Part shown: in pieces, positions 36,252-47,168 of the stretch
Layout of the letters: each line of letters starts with the position of its first letter
Numbering within the stretch: position 1 is the stretch's first letter
Source: Agrostemma githago
Lineage: Eukaryota > Streptophyta > Magnoliopsida > Caryophyllales > Caryophyllaceae
NCBI GenBank assembly: GCA_958450325.1
Contig: OY288254.1
Coordinates: 37,959,077 to 38,023,076 of the forward strand
DNA: 64,000 bases
Reading direction: 5' to 3'
Program-made: the position numbers and the translations under genes
The notes under the pieces: model-generated
Databases searched by the model: none
Seen by the model: only the letters and a program-made list of their open reading frames with translations
What the model was told of the DNA's origin: nothing

Positions 36252-39200
36252 GTTGGTATCAGAGCATTGTTGCTCCCGACGCCCACACCTGATTTTAGGA
36301 AAATACCCATAAACGATTTTAACATTAATAAAATATTAGTGAGTGATGGGTAGAAACCAAATTAAGGACTTAACTGTTAAGTTCTCGTGTTCTTGTAACT
36401 CAATGATTAGCATTGAATTGTTGTTCTATTTGTCCAAGAAGAAAATGAGTGGACAAGATGTTAATGTAATGCTGCTCCTGATCGGGACAAGACCTACTTA
36501 GCACTTCTAAGACCTGATGACTCGAGTGGACGACTTGGTGCTTCGAGTGGACGACTTGGTGCTACAAGGAAGATACAATGGTGACTTTCCAGCCCAGATT
36601 CAGTTTGCTCAAGCTACAGGCCAGATGATCGAGAGTAGATTCCAGTCCCACGATGGTGCAGTAGACTCCGATATGATTTCACTTTGGACCCGGATGCGAC
36701 TTCATTTTAGATTGGATCTAGATGGAGCGACCGAAGAAGACTGGTGTGCTCGTTTCTCTACAAGAGATGAAGACATCCAACGAGTTCCCTTGTGAACTCC
36801 GAAGATACGAAGACTCTTCTCTGGTTCAAGACCTTAGCTTAGTAGTCTAGGATCCTTGTTCTTTTCTCCTAGTCTCTTCTTCTTCCTCTTCTTTCATTCT
36901 TCTTCTTTTACTTCTTTTCTTATTCTTATTCTCCTTCTCCTTACTGTTGTTATGTGCTGCCACTGCTCTCCCTATCTGTTTTTCTCTCCTTCTTCCAATC
37001 TTTGTCGTATAAATGGTCATTTTCAGTCTCGTGGTGAATCCTTGTTTTATTCTCCCATTTTGCCCTCCATTCTCTTGAGATTCTTTGGTTAGACTCCCGT
37101 CTTAGTGAACCCCGCGAAAGTTAATTAAAGATTTTAAGGTTTAGTAAACCCCTTGTTACATGGTTTGAGAGTTGTAAGTTGTATCCTATTTTCTAAGCAA
37201 GTAAGAACTTTTTGAGGATTAATTTCAACGATATTAATTGATTGATGGAATTAGGATTGTACCTTAAGTGTTGAGCTTGGATCATAATTTACTTGATTAT
37301 ATAAGGTACTTAGAGAGAATAAGGTTTTGGATGGTAAGATTATATTTTATTTTGATGGATACCTAGTACCTAACTTAGAACCGAAGTAAGTGTAACTGGT
37401 AATATTGATTGGGGTTTCCTACCTAATACTTAATGGATGTGTTGTGGATGATTGTGATCATAGATAATTGTTTAAAGGGGTTAACCTGAGTGTTATGGTT
37501 CCATTTCAGGTTCTCGTTAAGATTTTCAGTAATTTTGGTTGACATAGATTAAACCTTGGTTCTTATGAATTAGATCATTGAGTCTGAGAAGGTTTTAACC
37601 TATGAGCTTTGGAGTTGAGTGATCTAAACTTGGATGAATTGTTGTTAACCTTGAGAAAGAGAAATATCTTGTAAAATCACAGTTTGGACTTATTATGTCA
37701 TTTTGAGGAATACTTTTGTGCCAATCATCCTAATGGAATTTTCGATACCTGTGCACCAACGAGATTGTGGCTTCGTTGGGTGATTAAACATATTGTGGTT
37801 GCACCATTGCGATTAGAATTGATGGATTTCTGAGAGACCTTATTTAGATGACGTGCTTGAAAATGTGAGTGTCTGTCATTACATTTGAGGTCGAGTGTGC
37901 CTAGGTTTGGCTTACTTTCATACCTTTTGTGAAATGGTGATGTTAAACATGTTGGTATAATCATTTTTGAGGACTTAATACCCGAGCTTTGTTAAATTGG
38001 TGGATTTTGTTTAGTGTCCCTTACTCGAGTACCATGGAATGTACCTCGAGTATGATCTGGTGAACCTTGAATAGTTTTAGAGCCTTATTGGTTGATTGGT
38101 TTGATCGTGTTGTGGTTTATGAAATTTCGGTAGCATGTATTGATTCTGAGTCATTTGAGGATTCTTACCCTGTTAATTGAATGATAGAATAAGTATGTGA
38201 GATTTTGTATTGGGAGTTGTGGTATTCGACAATTTTGGAGGTTGTAGATTGTGTAAGACAACCAGCTTTCTGATATTAATAGACTTAGTGTTGTTTGGTG
38301 AAAATAGAACCCTGAGTTGTGGGAGTCGTACTAGAAGTCTCGCGAATCTTAAACTCCTATATAATTTTCGAGAGTTCTGTTTGATTCTCGATTTCGTCCT
38401 CACCTCCGCTTCTCTCGAATTCTGCTCCTCCAATTATTGTTGGTATCCCTTCTACCCTTTATCGAGTTCGAAAGTTTTTGTTTCGATTTAATCCTTAAAT
38501 TTTTAACCAAACTCCACGTTTTGAAAAATATTTGACTGAACTTTTGAGTTATCATTTTTAAGTTACAATTTCAAGCTTTAAAAATCCTTGCTTTGTCGTT
38601 TTGGTTGAAGTTGTATTTAGTTATTTTTTTTATATCTTAAAAACCTGTTTGAAATTAATTCAAAATTACTTCAAAACTTTATACTTCATTTTTGTTTTAT
38701 TCTCGGATGATATCTATAGTTAGTCCCGTTTCTAAATGCCTTAATAGATTATTTTAAAGTATTTAAAATTGTTTCAAATTTTGAATTTTAAACGATCGAA
38801 ATTTTAAGAAGAGTTTTATAATTGTAAATGTTTTGATTTCTACAAGATTATTCTGTAAAACGATTTAATATTTTCAAAATAATTTTGTATGTTCAAGCTT
38901 TCGTTTTATCGTCGGTAGACTTTTGAACCAGTATGAAACGATCGACGATTAATTTCGAATTTTACTAACTACAAAACTTGATTTCTCAAGACTATTTTTT
39001 TAAATTTTTTTTTTAAACGAAACGTTGTCGAATTTCTTAATCAAAATGTATTACCATTGTTTCGAAAATGTTTTGAGTACTCTCTTTCCCTCAAGTTTGT
39101 TTACAAACATTTCTTTTTATCATTGTTATTTTATAAATAACTTTAACTTACCATTTTAATGATTTAAAATATTCTAAACCTTTGGGTGCTTAAACCCCGT

Positions 39201-39359
39201 CAATCTTGAGATAAGAATTTCTACAAAGTTTTCTTTTTAAACCAAAATTTTGGTGTGAGTGAAAATCCTTACTTCGTTCGAAATAAGTGACTTCGTTTTT
39301 ATTATATTTTTGAGTTCCTGTAAGTTTCGGGGACGAAACTTTTTTTTAGTGGGGAAGGT
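36252..39359 (+). repeat. Array internal domain 5
   Basis: 3108 bp, PBS 36254-36265, 92-codon ORF 36517-36795. It shares ATTACCATTG (near 39050) with domain 2. It has private changes near 38281 (Met codon of an incidental ORF changed) and near 39173 (ATTCTAAACC). Confidence 0.82.
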
Positions 39360-42300
39360 TGTAACACCCCTAATTTTTATAAATTAAATTTGTATTCATA
39401 TTTTTTTTTATTTCGTTGACGATTCAACTCGTAATCCATTTTAATTCTTCTCAGATTTACTTTTAATTCATCTTGAAGTCCTAAAATCTTTATTTTAACT
39501 CGAATTTCTTTTTCCAACTTGAAACTCGTTGAAATATTTATTATTTCCTCGAGAAATCATTTTATTAAACTTTCGTTGAAAAATCATTATTTTGTTTTCG
39601 AGAAATCAATTTAATTCATTTTCGTTGAACATTCGTTTACTTTCTCGTGAAACGTTATTTTAATCGAAACGTTTATTTAACTCTCGAAATACATTTTATA
39701 AATCCTCTCGAACTAATTTATGATATCTCTAAATTACGTATTTATCTCAAATATTTATTTTTGTATCGATAAGTATTATATATATATATATATATGTTAC
39801 GGAGTAGTTTACTTGACCTGTCTCGTGGTACTATTTCCGATCCAATTTTTTTCTAACCTAATTGAGTCACGTTGCCTTTCCCACTTCCCCTTCAGTTAAT
39901 CAACCGCTCCCCATCTTCCCTCTTTCACCCCCTCTTTCGTTCATTTCTCTCTATCACGTTCACCATCTTCATTTATCGATCAGCCATGTCGATTTTCGCT
40001 CTCCCGCCTCTGTTCCTGTTGATTCGTTCCTTCGCGCATCCTCCCCCTGTTTCGAACGCGTGCTTTTAACGAGAGTTATCGTTTCGTCCTTTTCCTGTCT
40101 CCGTTATGCTGCTGTCTCCTCTCGTTTTCTGTCCTGCTGCTACGGGCTGTTGCTGATGTTTTGTTGCTGTCGCTACTGTTTCTGTTTCGGGATGCTACGG
40201 TCGTGATTGTTGTTGTTGATCAGGTATGATTCCTTCACTTTTCCTCTTCGTCCCTCTTTCATTCTTTCTATTCTTCTTCTTCTTTTCTTTCGTTTATTGG
40301 TGTGTCTGATGTCATTCTCGGTTGTTGATGCATGTCATTGCCGCTATCCTGATCTTGCTGCTGCTGCCATGAATTTGTTCTGCTGCTGTTCGTCGTAAGC
40401 ACCCATGTTCCAGCCTATCTCGTTCATTATTTCGAACCTAATTCATCCCTTATTCGTTCTCATCTCGAGGGTAATTTATTTACTCTCATCCCCGTCTCGT
40501 TTCCCTCTTTTTATTAACTTTCGATATGGTTTTAATACCATATGTTTTAACTATTTCGTAGGTAACCGTGCTAGTTCCAACGAAGACGATTGTTATATTT
40601 GACTCGGATCTCGATGAAGGTAACACATGATGGCATGACTCGGTATTGCATGATATATATATGTTTTAGTTGCTTGTAGTATCGTTTCGAATTCTTACTA
40701 GCAAGCGTGTTTAAACTATATTATAATAATATGTTTTCGATCTTCTAAAATTATACTAAGGCCGAGACCAAAACGTATAAATAAGAATTAATTTCTTAAT
40801 TTTCGTGTTTTTGATATAAACGATCAAATTGAAAGTTTTATTGTATTTAACAAAGTTACAGCATGTTTGGAAATCTATTAGTGCTTTTATACTATTTATT
40901 TCTCCTGTTTAAAATACATTATTTTCGAAAACTTTGAAAAGAGACTACTATTTATTTTAAGTCTAGTTTATATATTTTAAATTTCGTATAATAATTCCAA
41001 GTATTTTGCTCAAAATAAATTGTTTACGAACGGACGTCGGATTAGTCCGCGAATCTGTCAATTTTTGTGAAATCTAATTTAAAACCTTTGATAAACTTTG
41101 AATTTAATTTGGGTAATTTACCTACATCAACTTTGAAGAGTTTGGTTAATGTTTCCAATTGTTTTTGCTTTAAAATAAATTATTAAGCGTATTTTATTAA
41201 TGAGATACCATCGGGTGTTGAATTCTGTCAGTTTGTGAAAGTACAAATAAAAATCCATGTTTTACTTGGAATTTGGATTTTCTCCAGAAATAAAAGTTGT
41301 AACTAAGTTTCTAAAGTTTTCAACCCCACTGGTCTTACGTTGTTTTGACTTTTAATGATTTAATTACGAATTTTATAGTAAGACAGTGCTATTCTGAAAA
41401 ATCTGTAAATTTGTAATTTAATACTTTTAATTACTTATATTTCAACCTTTTGAGAAATAATTATGATTTTGACTTTCGTTGACTTTTAATCATTAAATAT
41501 ATATTTATAAAATAAGTATAATGTTTATGTCTCGAGGCCTAATATAACTATTTTATATAATTCAAATGTTAAACGATTTCTAATTATAATAATACCTATT
41601 TTGGAAAGTTACTATTTGAAGAAAGTTTCCCAAATTAGAAAGTTTCTTTTTAAGAACGTTTTGATAATCCTATCGAATTATGACAACGACTTTGTTTTGG
41701 AGTTATGGAATAAGGACAAGTGTACGGGTAGAGTAATACTCCCTCCGGACACTATTTTTTGCCCCATTTCATTAAAATACTCCTCACATATATTGAGGTA
41801 GTGGGGCGAAAAATAGTGTCCGGAGGGAGTACAATCTAGGGTATACGTTTTGCCATCAACTATAAAGCTGATGTGTCTAGTTAGTGACACATTGGTCGTT
41901 GAACTGAGCATGGTTGGTGTTCAGGAGTGTGTATATTTTGGCCTTAAACTTAGATATCGCATCGTGTAAGTCGCCGTCGGGTTGAACTGGATTACGGTTG
42001 GTGTCCAGGAGGGGTGTACATTACTTAAGCCAGGACCTCGCTGCACGCAGTCCTGTTATAGTTTGAGTTGCCTAGTTAGAGACTGAAGTCTAATTTGTTT
42101 TGACTGAATTCTCGAACCTAGTTTAGTATGATCCTAGTGAAAGTCTATTCCGTTACACTGATTGATTTCCATAACGCCGTTATTGTTATTGATTGACATT
42201 GATTTGCAGGTTGGCAATCATTTTGAAGTATTTTACCGTATCATTTTAAACGTTTTCCGTTTTCAACTATTTTGATATAATAGTAATTATGTTTTAATAT

Positions 42301-42618
42301 TATGTAATATGGCTGGGAGAACTGCCTGAGTTGCTCCCCACTGAATTGTGGCTGTTATGTTTATAACATGGCAGGTATTATTTCTTCCGGGATTTGGTGT
42401 GAACTAGCGAGTGGCGTGGATCCTACTCCGCTTGAGTTATGTTTATTTATGGATTCTTAATCCCATTTGGAGAATTTTTATTTTTAGCCCTTTTGTAAAA
42501 AGTGGCCTTTGTATTGACTGACCGTTCTTTTTGTAAAATATAGAACATCAGTGTGTTTTAATCCCAAATCTACAGTGTTTCCGCCACTGTATTGCATTAG
42601 AATTTATAGGGGATTACA
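39360..42618 (+). repeat. Array LTR 6 (right end, carries a MITE)
   Basis: A complete LTR, TG 39360 to CA 42617-42618. It is 3259 bp including a 91-bp MITE with its TA duplication. It ends exactly at the LTR terminus and is joined to sequence (GCGGGCACCC) found inside the LTR of the Tat element. Its allele pattern is a patchwork of LTR1-type and inner-LTR-type bases. Confidence 0.87.
41739..41829. mobile_element. Stowaway-type MITE (Tc1/mariner), 91 bp
   Basis: The terminal inverted repeat begins CTCCCTCCGGACACTATTTT. The two ends match over about 28 bp with one mismatch. TA target duplication is present at 41737-41738 and 41830-41831. The other five LTRs have the empty site (GTAATACAATC), which confirms the boundaries. 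It has no coding capacity and would have been moved by a mariner-type transposase elsewhere. Confidence 0.95.
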
Positions 42619-44307
42619 GCGGGCACCCGTGTTTTCGTTTGGGAATCGATCGAGTCGTGGTTGTAAATGTTTAAAGGCGTTTTGTTTGGTAAGGCGACCT
42701 TTTTAGTGAACAGAAGTTGTTGCCGATTTGTGGAGTCGCCACCGAGTCGATTATGGGGACTCGGAAACCGTTCAAGTCAACTTTGATCCCTTGCCAGCCC
42801 AAAGTTGAGTGGCACAGGACCTAAAGATAAAGACTTGTACCCTTAAGCACTCCATGCCCTGAATGACTCTCATTGCCAATGGTTTCGGACATCCCGAAAC
42901 CGTCGATTCTGAGTAAGGGGTGAGGGTACGTATTGGGAAGCCAACATCTGATAGATGTCAACACCCAATCCCGCCCGCACTATAGCGGCCTCTACTAATC
43001 AATCGGTGGACTGATATCATAGTTCTTTTGTTGTGGTGGAAATACAGTAATATCCGTTGTTTTAACCCTAAACCTTTTGCTATGTCGGTTGTTTAAAGAC
43101 GAGTAAGTTTTTGTCGTCAAAGTAATTGTGTTTACATTCTTTGCATGTGATTTCACGTGACAAGCAGGCCATGAAAAGATGCGCGTAGGAGAGTAGAGAA
43201 TACTTATTATTATACGTATTAGCAAATCAGTTTTAACGCGATAATACGGATATTAGTCATTCTCGTGGTATACCTTACTTGGTATTCTACTTAAGATGCG
43301 TCGGTTCGGCATTAATAGAGATGCGTTGAACCTAATAAGGCGAGCACTGGGACTAAACGAAACCCGACCATCAGTTTGTACAATTTTAGTTGTTTTACGT
43401 TTTGAATTCCGTGTTAGGTGATTTAGGATGCGATTATAAGGTCATAAAAGCAATAAATCATACGAAAAACTGTAAATGCGAATGTAAGTAAATCACATAG
43501 TGAGGAGTTGCACCCTCGGAGTGTACACTAAACGGGACTCAATGCATAGATAGTTTGAGAACGGATCTCGGACAAAACCTGGGTACTAGTTTTGAGCTAG
43601 TCGATCACAGGCACCTCGGTATCGAGTGGAGTGCTCGAAGGTGAGGAGTACCTCAATGTCGCTTTATTATTGGAACTACGATCGAGTGGATCGTTTGCCT
43701 CGGGTGTCGGAGTGCGAGCCCTTAGCGAGAGTTTTAGAGGGAGAAGAGAGAATTGAATTGTGTCGAAATGAGGGCGTGAAGGGGGGTATTTATAGGTGTT
43801 TTCGGCCCTCGCCGCCCATATAGGCGCCCAAGATGGGGCGTACTAAGACACAGGTGCCTGGGTCCGGGCGCGGGGAGACCCAGGCACGTTAGGTGGTGCG
43901 GTTGGGATTTTGAGGATACGATTTTGATACTTTCCAAAACCGAGAGGGAGGAGGATAATTGTTACTTGGGGATTAAGGCTCCCGCGGCTTGACCTAGCGC
44001 CGTGAACGTTAGTGGGCCTCGGGTGTTCGTCCCGAGGTTCGCTTAGCGCGGTGCTGACTCGGTTCGAGTTTCGGGACCATCTCGGGATCCCGGTGTCACA
44101 ACTGACTTTAATTAGTGTCTACGCGATCGTAACGCCGCGACTAAGGCTGCCATCATGTTAGTTTAATTTGCCCGAATAATTTATTTGATCCGTTCTATAG
44201 AAAAACTATCTAGAACACCGCGAACCCGCGTGGCGTTGCAGTCCTATCGTCATCGGGTGTTTGTTGGGCACTTCTGCAGCCACCAGGTCCAAATCTGGGT
44301 GTCTACA
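42619..44307 (-). mobile_element. 3' LTR of the Tat/Ogre element (truncated)
   Basis: It is recognised by its match with the right-hand LTR: GCGGGCACCCGTGTTT at 42619 corresponds to 63777, and both then read GGAATCGATCGAGTCGTGG with minor changes. The minus-strand start is TGTAGACACCCAGATTTGG at 44307, similar to the start of the gag-only element's LTR. The portion equivalent to 63592-63776 (about 185 bp, the LTR 3' end) is absent. No long ORF in this stretch looks real. Confidence 0.8.
43785..43887 (-). promoter_or_regulatory. TATA box with upstream inverted repeat in the Tat 3' LTR
   Basis: On the minus strand the TATA box is CTATAAATACC (plus 43785-43797). Just upstream is a perfect 11-bp inverted repeat, GTGCCTGGGTC (43854-43864) and GACCCAGGCAC (43877-43887), plus GGCGCC and GGGGCG motifs between. 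This is the same architecture as in the other LTRs here. Confidence 0.55.
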
Positions 44308-44543
44308 GCTGGGCTCGCCTTCGGCTAATGCGGTAGAAGCTTGCATTCAGCCATTGTGTATTATGTCTTATTAGTCGATATTATGTGGCGTATTAGTACT
44401 AGTTTTTTGTGGAGTTTCGACGCGGTGTTGCTTTCCGGGATGTCCGGATTTCAAATGCTTGATGTAAATGCCTCGACAAAGTCTCGATTTAACCAAATTT
44501 TATTATTAATGAGAAGCACATTGTCATTATTTATTTATTTTTT

Positions 44544-44789
44544 ATGGCGGCTCGCAACTCGATTCTTCATTTTACCCGGAGCGCCCTTTCGGGTTTTCAC
44601 TCCGTCCTTGGCTCACATTTTTTTTGTTTTTTTTGCTTTTTTTTTTGACGGCTTGCAGCTCGATTCTTCATTTTGCCCGGGGTGCCCTTTCGGGTTTTCA
44701 CCCCGTCCTCGGCTCGTCATTTTTTTTTGTTTTTTTACGATGGCTCGCAACTCATTTCTTCATTTTGCCCGCGGTGCCCTTTTGGGTAT
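44544..44789. repeat. Tandem ~95-bp repeats in the Tat 3' non-coding region
   Basis: Three degenerate units start at about 44544, 44647 and 44739. Each contains GGCTCGCAACTCGATTCTTC or a variant, a GCCCTTTCGGGTTTTCA block and a T-run. The third unit is cut by the solo LTR after 44789 and finishes at 46241-46266 (TCACCCCGTCCTCGGCTCG). The frame 44341-44796 across it is open by chance of composition and is not a gene. Confidence 0.78.
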
Positions 44790-46235
44790 TGGTTAGGCTT
44801 GTCATGAGCCTCCAAATTACAATATTTATCCACTTCTAACACAAACTAGTAGTTAGTGAAAGTAGGGGTCGAACCCAAAAGGAAGGTGATTATGCCGTTT
44901 AAGTGTGTGTAAATCTATATAATTTAGTAACCGAATGGGGGGATTCTAAAGGTGTTGATTCTAAATCTAATAGTCTAATTAAATAAATTAACAAAATAAA
45001 ATAAACTAATATGAATAAACGATGCAGCAAATATGAGAAAAATACTTGGACCAAGCAATATCCACCATCAAGTTTACGAATTGATCATTGACTCTTCTAC
45101 TTTACAATTTATATTAGAATACTTTGCTATGAAGGTTAATCGACTTCCAATTCCACTTATTAATAGTTATAAGATATGAGAAGCATGCTCAAATAACTCT
45201 TACGATATTGTCAATTTAAATCAAGCGTCTAAATCGTATCAATATATAGATTAAAAACGATGGAATTTAGCAAAGATGAAGAATGATTACTCAAGCGGTA
45301 TCACTTTGTTTCATACAAGTTTAATCCTTATAACTCAACAACGATGAAAAACATACGAATTGGTGAATTATATTTGCTACTTGGATATAGTTAAACAAAC
45401 AAAAGATTCATTTAACTAATTTAGCAATGGTTTATCAATAACAAAAACTAGGTGATCAAGCTAGAAGATGAATTAACAAACCAAGATATAATGCAAATTA
45501 AACTTGATATTCTAATATAAAAATAAAATAGAAATGAGTCTTACAATTCACTAACTTGAAAGGCTTCAACTACTTGTTCCAAGAATAAGAACTTAGCCCT
45601 CCATACAAAAGAACTACTTGCAAAATAAACTAGAAAATATGTGTGTTTTTTGAGAATTACAAATGATGATTGATGTGTTGGATGATGAAAATGATGGTGA
45701 ACTTCTCCTCTTTATATAGTCATCCATGGAGCATCTTCATCAATGGCTCATAAAGCCTCATAACAATGACCATCATAAAGGAGAAGAGTAATGTTCATGA
45801 GTAAAGAAGAGAAAAAAGAATCCAATGCAAAATAGAATCCTAGAAGGAATCCTATGCATAAAACTGAGCCTCCACCTGTGGCAGAAATGCCTCCACCTGT
45901 GGCAAACTGTCAAAGCCTCCACCCGTGGCAAAAAGTAGCGAAAAGTGCCACTGCCTGTGGCAACTTAATCCTTCACTTTCTTCTTGTCTTTGGGCTTTCA
46001 CTTATACCTTGGGCTCCATGTGTCTTCACTTCGAATATTTTGTCATCTATTAGCCCAAAACACACCCCATTTGATATCCTACTCTCTTTTCACTACTTAA
46101 TCCACTTAATTACACATTTTCATGCCTTAGTCCATCAATTTGGACATATACACAATAATCCTTCAAAACACACCCAAAACTACAAAATAGTCAACTAAAT
46201 GACCCTTATTAATCCCTACTAGATTAGACTAATCA
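44790..46235 (-). mobile_element. Solo LTR, Athila-like, with 5-bp target duplication
   Basis: Plus-strand TG at 44790 and CA at 46234-46235 (1446 bp) are flanked by GGTAT (44785-44789 and 46236-46240). It resembles the Athila LTR at 4589-5982 along its length: plus-strand start TGG(C/T)TAG, the shared AAGTAGGGGTCGAACCCA segment (about 44860-44880), and similar AT-rich middle sequence. By that homology its transcription runs on the minus strand. It interrupts the third tandem repeat of the Tat 3' region. No internal domain is present. Confidence 0.92.
45711..45965 (-). promoter_or_regulatory. TATA box and CCAC/GTGG motif cluster in the solo LTR
   Basis: Minus-strand TATATAAA lies at 45711-45718. 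Upstream (45870-45962) are four copies of CCAC-CT-GTGG-like inverted motifs, the last with a longer loop (GCCACTGCCTGTGGC). They encode nothing recognisable. Confidence 0.5.
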
Positions 46236-46375
46236 GGTATTCACCCCGTCCTCGGCTCGTCGTTTGTGCTTCGTCATTTTAAATCACCCGTCGGCCGGGA
46301 CGTGGAAGGAGTCCCGGGTTGTACATGAATCGATTTTTGTTTGTTTTGTCTGTTTATTTGGTTGTACCCGGGGAA

Positions 46376-46428
46376 GGGTTGCCTACGTATCCGTGTTTAG
46401 ACGGAATCAAACCATGTTGGTAGTTCTT
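46376..46428 (-). other. Conserved 3' non-coding motif of Tat/Ogre-type elements
   Basis: GGTTGCCTACGTATCCGTG, a short spacer, then GAATCAAACCATG and GTAGTTC. The same arrangement occurs in the gag-only element at 51948-51996. It lies between the last coding region and the 3' LTR in both elements. The function is not known to me; conservation across two families suggests an RNA-level role such as 3' end formation or packaging. Confidence 0.55.
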
Positions 46429-46497
46429 CTAAAAATGTGAGTGATTTTGCTTTAGACTCGTTTATGCCAATTATCGATGCGAACTTAATTAATTTTT

Positions 46498-47100
46498 GGG
46501 TTTTTCTTTGGGGTACCCCTCAACTATCGGCCTTTCCAAGTGGTACCCCCGCCTTTTTCAAATTACATGGTGTACCCCTAAACTTTGTAAATTACTCTAT
46601 ATAGTAACCAAAATTTTGATTTTCCGATGAAAATTTCTCAATTGATGATGTAAATAGTGGTTATTCCCTAATTGACTTTCATCAACCATGATATATTTCT
46701 TCAATTTGCATCATTTACTCGAAAAACTTCATTCCACTACACTACGACATAGGGGTGATGAAGGAATTAAGGTTGAAGGATTTAAAAGAGTGAGGTAAAG
46801 ACGTCGACGTTGACCGACAATAGAGGTGCGTTGTGGTGAACATTTAGTGGCTTGGTGAATGGTAAAGAAAGAGAGGTGGTTTGAAGCATTAAATTGGATT
46901 GATTAATATGTTAATTATTCATATACAAAAAAAAAATATAATATACTTATCACTTTGGTTATGATATGGACTGATAAGTAAAGTTTAGGGTTATGATATG
47001 GACTGATAAGTAAAGTTTAGGGGTACACCTTGTAATTCAAAAAAGGTGGGGGTACCACTTGGAAAAGCCAATAGTTGAGGGGTACTCCATAGAAAAACCC
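46498..47100. mobile_element. Mutator-like MITE with long terminal inverted repeats, 603 bp
   Basis: The ends are inverted repeats of about 85-90 bp, starting GGGTTTTTCTTTGGGGTACC on the left and GGGTTTTTCTATGGAGTACC on the right when reverse-complemented. The 9-bp target duplication TTAATTTTT lies at 46489-46497 and 47101-47109, the size expected for Mutator-like elements. There is no transposase. A 32-bp tandem duplication (units at about 46957-46988 and 46989-47020) lies near the right arm. Confidence 0.92.
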
Positions 47101-47168
47101 TTAATTTTTTTTCTTGTTTTGCATGGCTTCTCCCTAAGTTGGAGGTCGGGATGTGGTTGTCAGGGTGT

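Larger units (their letters stand above)
8044..42618 (+). mobile_element. Tandem array of a non-coding LTR retrotransposon (LARD type): six LTRs, five internal domains
   Basis: Five head-to-tail periods of about 6.27-6.33 kb are present, ending with an extra LTR. Each period has a ~3.2-kb LTR from TGTAACACCCC to GGATTACA, then a PBS (TGGTATCAGAGC), ~3.1 kb of internal sequence, and a purine-rich tract (GTGGGGAAGG) directly before the next LTR. GTTTCGGGGACGAAAC just before the PPT resembles the 3' end of chromovirus (Tekay-type) Ty3/gypsy elements. No gag, protease, RT, RNase H or integrase is recognisable. Copies differ by scattered substitutions, (TA)n length and one MITE, so they are separate loci and not one misassembled copy. 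The first LTR lacks its first ~110 bp; the last ends cleanly against an unrelated LTR. No target duplication can be shown. Confidence 0.88.

Noticed and set aside
8044..42618. The array as an assembly artefact
   Set aside because: Copies carry different substitutions, different (TA)n lengths, a truncated first LTR and one private MITE, so they are not one repeated read. Unit number could still be wrong by one and needs long reads.
44341..44796. 151-codon plus-strand ORF with hydrophobic stretches
   Set aside because: It runs through tandem repeats and T-runs and is cut off by a solo LTR; no domain is recognisable and coding there would be antisense to the Tat element.
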